The position numbers and the translations under genes are program-made. DNA of 64,000 nucleotides from Brachionus rotundiformis (taxonomy: Eukaryota > Rotifera > Eurotatoria > Ploima > Brachionidae), in NCBI GenBank assembly GCA_016802295.1, contig JAESIW010000208.1:428869-492868 (forward strand), in the 5' to 3' direction. Below the pieces are notes generated by a model. That model did no database searches and was not told where the DNA came from. It saw only the letters and a program-made list of their open reading frames with translations. Every line of letters begins with the position of its first letter. Position 1 is the stretch's first letter. Shown one piece after another: positions 57,616 through 64,000 of this stretch.

Positions 57616-59676
57616 CAAGGTTGGTCGACCGGTTCCAAACCGAACCAAATTTTTGAAACCAGTCCGTTTTCTCAAACCGGTATTTTAAAACTGTTTTATT
57701 AAATTTAAATCAGACATGTATTTTTCAAATATAATAAATAGCTCAGATGTACAAATAAATAGATAAAATAAAAACTTATTAAATCTTAGGTTTCATAAAA
57801 AGCTATTAATGAACATGCAAACTTTTTTTTCTATCTAAATTAGACAGTGTTTATATTTTGATAAAATTTAAAACTATTAATTAATGTTTTGATCACAAGA
57901 ATCATTTAAAAAATGCAAAGCTTAAAAAATTTAATATAAATAATTGATACAAAAAGCTTCATAAAAATATCTAAAATCTACTTAAAAACAAAACCTTTCA
58001 AATAAATATTTAATTCTTCCGAAATGGCTACTCAAAATTACAATTTGTATCCACATCAACAAAAAGAAGAAACGAAAGCTATATCTGGTCATATGAGAAA
58101 ATATGAACAAAAAATTTTATGTCAGTGAGCGTAGTGTAGAGTATTCAATTACAACTGGAAATAGTTGTGGTGTTCACCACAGATACTTATCTGTTTATTA
58201 ATTTATCATGTATGTGAGCGATAAGTTACTTATGATATTTATATATTTTATTTTTGGATTATTTATTCTTGCATGTTGGAGAGTGAGAGGAGGCTCGAAA
58301 AAGAGGAGAAGCTTAAGCGTGGAAAAGAAGGGAAAGAAAAAGATTGAAAAAAAATAAAGAGAAAAAAAAAAAAAAAGAAAAAAGGCTTTTCTTTGACTGG
58401 ACCTTTAATCAATTACACAATAGTACTTTGGCAACGCATCTAGCAAATTTTCAATCAATCAATGATCCAGGAAGCCATGATGCCATTGAGGAAACTTTTA
58501 GTCCTAAAAATTCTAGGAAAAATTTTGGATAGCAAGATAGAATTTCTGGACTTATTATTGATTTTGTTATATCCGATATGCAATCCTTTTCAGTTGCAGA
58601 CGATAAAAAGTTTAGAAAATTTATCTTTGCATTAAATCCAGGAAAACTGTGAGGGAAATGATTAAAAAAATATTTGAATCCTAAAAAAAGGAAATTAAAG
58701 AAATTACTGCAAAAAATGATTCAAACATTAACTTTACAACTGATGTTTAGTCGTCTTTAATTATTGATCCTTATCTTTCACTTACTTCTAATTTAAATAA
58801 TTTTTATTAGACGTACCCTATTTCCCACATCCACATGATGATTCAATGATTTGTGATTCGACTGAGCAAGTAATTATTTAGTTATTAAAATAACTTAATT
58901 AAGTAATTATAAAACTTTTTCAAAAAGATTTTGGATGATTTTATCAGAGATGCCATTGTTGATAATTTTTGGCTTATTGGGAAAAAATCATAGATGAAGC
59001 ATTAATTTGTCATATGCTTGATCCAAGGTTCAAAATAAGCTATTTGGAAGGTAGAGTTTTAAAGAAAAGGGCAACGGATTTATTTAAAAGTCGATTTGGA
59101 TCATAGAGTCATTAAACTTGAATAGTCAAGCTGAAGCAAGCTCAGACACATCAACAAAAGAAAAGCCTAAAACACTAATGGAAAGGATCATCTCAAAGGT
59201 TACAAAACCAAAAATAGCAACGTTGATGAAATTGAAAAGTATTTTAAGCAGCCTCCAATTGATTTTTCTAATGAGACAAATGTTTTGCTATGGTGGAAAG
59301 AAAATAGCAAAACATTTCCTTGTATAGCTAAAATGGCAAGAGATTATTTGTCCTTAATGCCTACAAGTGTTCCTTCGGAAAAAACTTTTTCTATTGGTGG
59401 TTTGACGGTCGATGAAAATCGAACAAAATTGCATTCAAATAGTTAAAATCTTGGCTAAATTAAATTAAGTTTTTTCTCATTATTTAAAGATCATTATTTG
59501 ATAAAATTGAATAAAAAATATTCATCTTTCTTGTAATCTTTTATTTGGATTGAATATTTAAATATTAAATAAGAACAGTTAAATGTAAACAAACCGGCTT
59601 TAGAAAAAAAACTGGTTTGAAAAATCGAACCAATTTGACCAGAAACCGGTTTGTTCAAGCCGGTCGACCAACCCTA
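57616..59676 (+). mobile_element. hAT DNA transposon, 2061 bp, complete ends, decayed transposase
   Basis: Ends begin CAAGGTTGGTCGACCGG (57616) and, reverse-complemented from 59676, TAGGGTTGGTCGACCGG. They are flanked by 8-bp direct repeats ATTAAGCC (57608-57615) and ATTAAGCA (59677-59684), the hAT signature. Subterminal AAACCGG/CCGGTTT motifs repeat at both ends. Between them, plus-strand fragments read STLATHLANFQSI (BED-finger end), VISDMQSFSVADDKKFRKFI, EALICHMLDPRFKISYLEG and WWKENSKTFPCIAKMARDYL followed by VPSEKTFSIGG (hAT dimerisation domain). Frameshifts and stops show the transposase is dead. Confidence 0.92.
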
Positions 59677-60990
59677 ATTAAGCAAAAACTGTCTATTGAT
59701 CATACCAGATCAGTCGTTTATTACCTTTCTCAGATAATTTGACTAAAGGACCCTTTTTTTCCTCTGGTATGATCTCTTGTCACGATATCTTTCTCAACTT
59801 TCTATTTTAAGTCGACTTTCAACATTTTTACCAGAACACCAATAGCTTTTCTGTTATTCAGAGCCTTTACTTCTTGTGAATATTCTTTCTATATTCTAGA
59901 CTATTTGGAACTTCTAGAATTAACTTGTCTTTACCTGCCTTATACTATTTTATATAAATAGTCAATATGAAACAAATTTATCCATTTTATAAGGTTCAGT
60001 TCATTGAAAAATGGACTTTTTTATGTATTATTGTTAGAGGTTTACATTTTATATTTCTGAACATATTTTATCCATAAATAAATGGAACTATTTCTTGATG
60101 ACTTGGAATAAAAAGTTTTCTAAAGCCTTTTTGACTCAATCACTATTGAACAATACTTTTACTGTTATTCTCTGTGATATGTGTTTTTGGAAAAATATAA
60201 GAACTTAAATTTTAAGAAAGAAATATACCAAATTTAGATTGTACGAAATAAATGGATTAAAGTTTAGATAAAAAAAGTGCAATTCATTTGGTGTAGAAAT
60301 TAAAGAAAAATTTAAATTATTACAATATTATTTGTTTCCTTAGAAAAAGAATCGTTATCATAATCTAACCATAACACCGGTGTCCAAAGAGCTTGTTTTT
60401 ACGGTTATAAAAACGAGACCGTCTAGCTGACCAACCATGTGACCGCTAATAATCGATTTGCTCTGGCTACATCCACTACTAATAAATGACATTAAAAATA
60501 CTTTACAAAAATTATAATCATTAAGAAAATTTGCCGCATAGAGATCAACACCGAAAAATCAGAAGTCATTTGCATAAACAAGGAACTCAATGCACCAATT
60601 TTTGTTAGAGACAAATCTGTAAACGAGAAACAAAAATACACATAAGGCTAAGCATAAATTCTCGCTACAGATAAGATAGAATGGATGTGACGTGTGGACG
60701 CTATTTACTCTACTGGAATTAGAAGATAGAAAAAGAAGACTGATATTTGTATTAAAGAATATTAAAAATATGTGGTAAATATCTTGACGAATTAATGACC
60801 AGCAAATAATAAAAAAATTGGATAATAAAAATTATCTTAACTTGGACAAAAGCTTGAACAAAATTTTGTCAAATAATATATAAAAATATAATTTGACAAA
60901 TAGACACCTAAACATAAACAATTCTATTCAAAATAAATTTTGATAAAATAAATTTTTCAAACACTTAAAATAATAATTCATTTACGAATT
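59677..60990. other. Intergenic between the hAT element and paralogue C
   Basis: AT-rich with one LINE fragment at 60530-60690. Nothing else recognised. Confidence 0.5.
60530..60690 (+). mobile_element. Possible LINE RT thumb-region fragment
   Basis: The plus strand reads KICRIEINTEKSEVICINKE followed by FVRDKSVNEKQKY. This resembles the G..IN..KT.VM...N segment just after the FADD box in LINE reverse transcriptases. Short, and supported only by pattern. Confidence 0.45.
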
Positions 60991-63117
60991 TTAAATTTTG
61001 AATTTTTTCTTTTTTTTTAGCGAAAATATTGTTAAAATATCACAAATTAGACACAAAATAAAAAATGAAATAATGACAATTATTGCAATGATTGCTGATG
61101 TTTTAATAACAGTTTTTCTTGTTACCATTTCACTTGATTCTATTTCACAGTTTTCACCAGAATACATTGAAAAACATTTGCATGTGGGAACATCATTTAT
61201 ATCTTGGCAAATACCTTGATTAGAACATGTAACATTCCAGCATAAATTAATCTTCTTCTCACAGTTTCGACCATAGTACAAGCTACTTCTGTTACGATGG
61301 GTGAAGCATTCGCAAGTGTATGTTTTATTTGGCAAATTATTTAAACAAGTTGCATTGTTCAGGCAAGGACTTGATGAACAAGGAAGAATATTTATTTGAC
61401 AGCTAGAACCAGCAAAGTTGCCAAAACAGTCACAGCCAAATTCGTTATATCTAATTAACTTGCATTTACCATTATTGGAACAATTACTCAAACAATTATT
61501 AAGATCTATTTTGCCACTCAAAATATTCAGAACCTCTTCAGATTGTAGTTGATTTACGTCAAAATTGTTCCCTGGTAGAATGGAATTGGACTGAGAAGAA
61601 AATGAATCAAAATTGGTAGTTGCTGAATAAGTATAAGAAAGATTAGTTGAAGTTGTTTCAAGAAAAATATTATTAGTGGTGTCCAAAGTGCTAGTTGTAA
61701 TATAAGAGCTTGATTCAGAACTAGTTTGTTCATCATTTAAGATGGTACTTGTTGGAGTGACTGATGTTTCTGAATCAGAGGTTGGTTGAGAAGAAATAAT
61801 TCCAGAATTTGTTGAATCAGTGGTATAATTTTTAACCAGAGTTGAAAGATAAAGATCATTAGTGGTGTCCAGAGTGCTAGTTGTAATATAAGAGCTTGAT
61901 TCAGAACTAGTTTGTTCATCATTTAAGATGGTACTTGTTGGAGTAGCTGATGTTTCTGTATCAGAGGTTGGTTGAGAAGAAATTATTTCAGAATTTGTTG
62001 AATCAGTGGTATAATTTTTAACCAGAGTTGAAAGATAAAAATCATTAGTGGTATCCAAAGTGCTAGTTGTAATATAAGAGCTTGATTCAGAACTAGATTG
62101 TTCTGTTGTATCTGTTGTATAAAATTTTACAGTTGTGGATAGATATGCTGGAACTGAACTTTTTAAATTCATTAGATCTACTGCATAATTATTGATTACT
62201 TTTATTGCTTCAATTTTATAATTAAAATTTTCTGTTTTAATGCATATTTCACTTGTTATATTCCAATATTTCACTAAACCTTTATCATCACCTGTTACCA
62301 CTATCTCCTGATTGAAGACGTCTATAGATTTAATCTTGTCTTTAGGATAATTTATCTCTCTTGTTGTATTACTATTCAATTGCCATAGATTAAAATAACT
62401 GTCTTCTTTTAAAAAAACAACTGTATTTTCATTGACTATTCTTATTAATTTGATATCTTTGTCTAATGAACTATATTCTTTTTTCTTTATAAAATTTGTG
62501 TTGTTATCTAGTTCAAATTTACAAATTTTTTTATCATTGCATTGAGAAACAATCATTGATCTATCTATTACATCAAAATCGTGTATTTTATTTGCATTTA
62601 AATCATCATTTTTTAGTATGGATCTTGTTTCAATGTCAAAAACAGAAAGACTATCATCACCAGATCTTATCAATAATTTTTTATTTTCTTCTAGAATTTT
62701 TAAACCCTTTACATTTCCAAAGTTTTCGTTGGTTATTACGCAAAATGAGTTCAAATTAAATTTTTTGAAAAAGATAATGCTTTTGTCACAACCAACCATC
62801 ATATCTGTTTTATTTATTGATAAAATTGATTCAAAGCAATCTTTTTCTTTATTTTCAATCTTTGGTATAACTGTTTTTGGAGAAGATTGGTTCATTGACC
62901 AGACAAAAATATTTTTTGTATCTATGCCTCCGATTAGAATATTATTTTCATAATCATAATCAAGAGATTTGACTTTTCCTTCTAGAAAAACTGAATTGTT
63001 CATTGAATCTTTGATCAAAATTTTCTTATTATCCTTATTATCAAAACCAACAGCTACGTTGTAGGTAATACAAGTTCTTGTTATTGAAAACAAGCAAAGC
63101 AAACAAATTAAATTCAT
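60991..63117 (-). CDS. WD-like / mucin repeat / EGF transmembrane protein, paralogue C
   Basis: A 708-aa single-exon protein with the same signal peptide, head, stalk, three EGF-like domains and TM helix as paralogue B (52340-54502). The EGF/TM portion differs at about five of 155 residues. The head has a strongly divergent block around residues 217-262. The stalk has one truncated and two full 62-aa units. The cytoplasmic tail ends early in SLKKKKKFKI instead of the longer LVYSNK tail. About 55 bp upstream of the start codon are shared with paralogue B, marking a recent duplication. Likely cell-surface; the ligand is not inferable. Confidence 0.9.
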   Translation of the reverse strand: MNLICLLCLFSITRTCITYNVAVGFDNKDNKKILIKDSMNNSVFLEGKVKSLDYDYENNILIGGIDTKNIFVWSMNQSSPKTVIPKIENKEKDCFESILSINKTDMMVGCDKSIIFFKKFNLNSFCVITNENFGNVKGLKILEENKKLLIRSGDDSLSVFDIETRSILKNDDLNANKIHDFDVIDRSMIVSQCNDKKICKFELDNNTNFIKKKEYSSLDKDIKLIRIVNENTVVFLKEDSYFNLWQLNSNTTREINYPKDKIKSIDVFNQEIVVTGDDKGLVKYWNITSEICIKTENFNYKIEAIKVINNYAVDLMNLKSSVPAYLSTTVKFYTTDTTEQSSSESSSYITTSTLDTTNDFYLSTLVKNYTTDSTNSEIISSQPTSDTETSATPTSTILNDEQTSSESSSYITTSTLDTTNDLYLSTLVKNYTTDSTNSGIISSQPTSDSETSVTPTSTILNDEQTSSESSSYITTSTLDTTNNIFLETTSTNLSYTYSATTNFDSFSSQSNSILPGNNFDVNQLQSEEVLNILSGKIDLNNCLSNCSNNGKCKLIRYNEFGCDCFGNFAGSSCQINILPCSSSPCLNNATCLNNLPNKTYTCECFTHRNRSSLYYGRNCEKKINLCWNVTCSNQGICQDINDVPTCKCFSMYSGENCEIESSEMVTRKTVIKTSAIIAIIVIISFFILCLICDILTIFSLKKKKKFKI
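61650..62150 (-). repeat. 186-bp coding tandem repeat in paralogue C stalk
   Basis: Two full 62-codon units, with a third partial, repeat with period 186 bp. They match the units in paralogue B. Confidence 0.9.
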
Positions 63118-64000
63118 CTAACAACAAAATTTCGATTATTTTAAAGATAAATAAAATAATCAAATTAATTTTTTTAAATTACACTTAATTTCCAAAAATT
63201 TTTTAAAAAATCATTTATTTAATTAATAATTAAGAATTCATTACTTAATTAGAAATTTTGAAAAATTGATTTAATAAATTTTTTTTGTTGAAAAAAGATG
63301 AAAAATTTAAAATTACTTTCATGATAATTATAAAGATAAAGTTTTATAATTTTTTTAAAATGTCAAATAAAGAAATTTAAAAAATAAAAAAAATATTTTC
63401 TTCTAATTCAATATTGTTAGCAATCAATATATATCTACTTTATTTATCAAGACTTTCATTACTAGTATCATTATTTAATTTTACTTCTTACTAACAGAAG
63501 CTTCTTAGTTAGATATTTACTTGTTTAGAATATTCAATTCTTGTAAATTTACAAGAATTACAAGATAAGTTTTGTAATTCTTCATGGAGATATATTTTAT
63601 TTACTCAAAGAGTAATCTGAAATACTAATTAATAAAAAATTATACTTTTCATTTATCCTAGCTATTCATTTATATTTTCAAATCTAGTATTTGATTAAAT
63701 TTTACTTCCCATCTTTAATTGCTCCTGTGCATTTAAATTCTTTTCTTGACATAAATTTATTTGTTAAAAAATTTTCATCTGTATTTATTTTATAAAGCAA
63801 CGCTTTTTTGATTAAAATCAAAATATTATTTTATTTTAATATTTAAATAATAATTTGAGTAATTTTAAATAGAAAAAAATAATTAGTAATTTTTATTAAG
63901 AAAATTTAGCTTAATAATCAAATTTAAATTATTCCTTTTTCATTAAAACATCAAACTGCTTAACTTTATTTTCTTTTTTGGAAAAATCTACAAGAATTTT
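63118..64000. other. Upstream of paralogue C; otherwise nothing recognised
   Basis: The first about 55 bp are shared with the paralogue B upstream region; the rest is AT-rich to the window edge. Confidence 0.5.

Overview
The window is eukaryotic, from an invertebrate animal. It is strongly AT-rich, with intron-containing genes whose typical small introns run about 50-90 nt. It carries metazoan genes (scribble, STARD10, FTSJ1, a CAP-domain secreted protein, a LIM/C2 protein), a eukaryotic tRNA-Asp and many decayed LINE, hAT, Tc1, pogo and MULE copies. A lophotrochozoan such as a monogonont rotifer fits the gene style and the WD-like/EGF membrane family, but that placement is inference.

Layout. 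1-3.1 kb: LINE endonuclease ORF (cut by the left edge), a decayed reverse transcriptase, and a 916-bp pogo/Tigger-like element bounded by TIRs and TA. 3.5-7.3 kb (-): six-exon BFR1-like coiled-coil gene. 8.0-9.5 kb (+): FTSJ1/TRM7 tRNA methyltransferase, followed at 100 nt by an unknown basic protein whose start codon lies across a splice acceptor. 12.5-14.6 kb: divergent pair of an uncharacterised intronless gene and an FN2+CAP secreted protein. 16.5-23.8 kb (-): complete scribble (LRRs plus four PDZ domains) in four exons, with an extra ORF and repeats in its introns. 24-34 kb: gene desert with LINE 3' relics and a 164-bp repeat shared with scribble intron 1. 34.1 kb: STARD10-like START protein. 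36.4-40.7 kb (+): LIM-coiled-coil-C2 protein with an antisense tRNA-Asp in its second coding intron. 41-63 kb: three same-strand paralogues of a secreted/transmembrane family (WD-like head, Thr/Ser tandem repeats, three EGF domains, one TM helix), interspersed with a TIR-domain gene, a Tc1-like element and an intact-ended hAT element.

The most unusual structures are as follows. (1) A Tc1-like element (46196-47659) holds a 206-bp, gap-free, near-identical copy of the TIR-domain coding region of its neighbour (48452-50284), in inverted orientation. (2) The two nearly identical WD/EGF paralogues have a sharply divergent block in the head domain beside an almost invariant EGF/TM region. (3) The LIM/C2 protein contains about eight copies of a short NLKDIFYEA-like motif. 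(4) FTSJ1 has a donor-like site that would fuse it in frame to the downstream ORF. All product names rest on reading motifs by eye; no database search was run.
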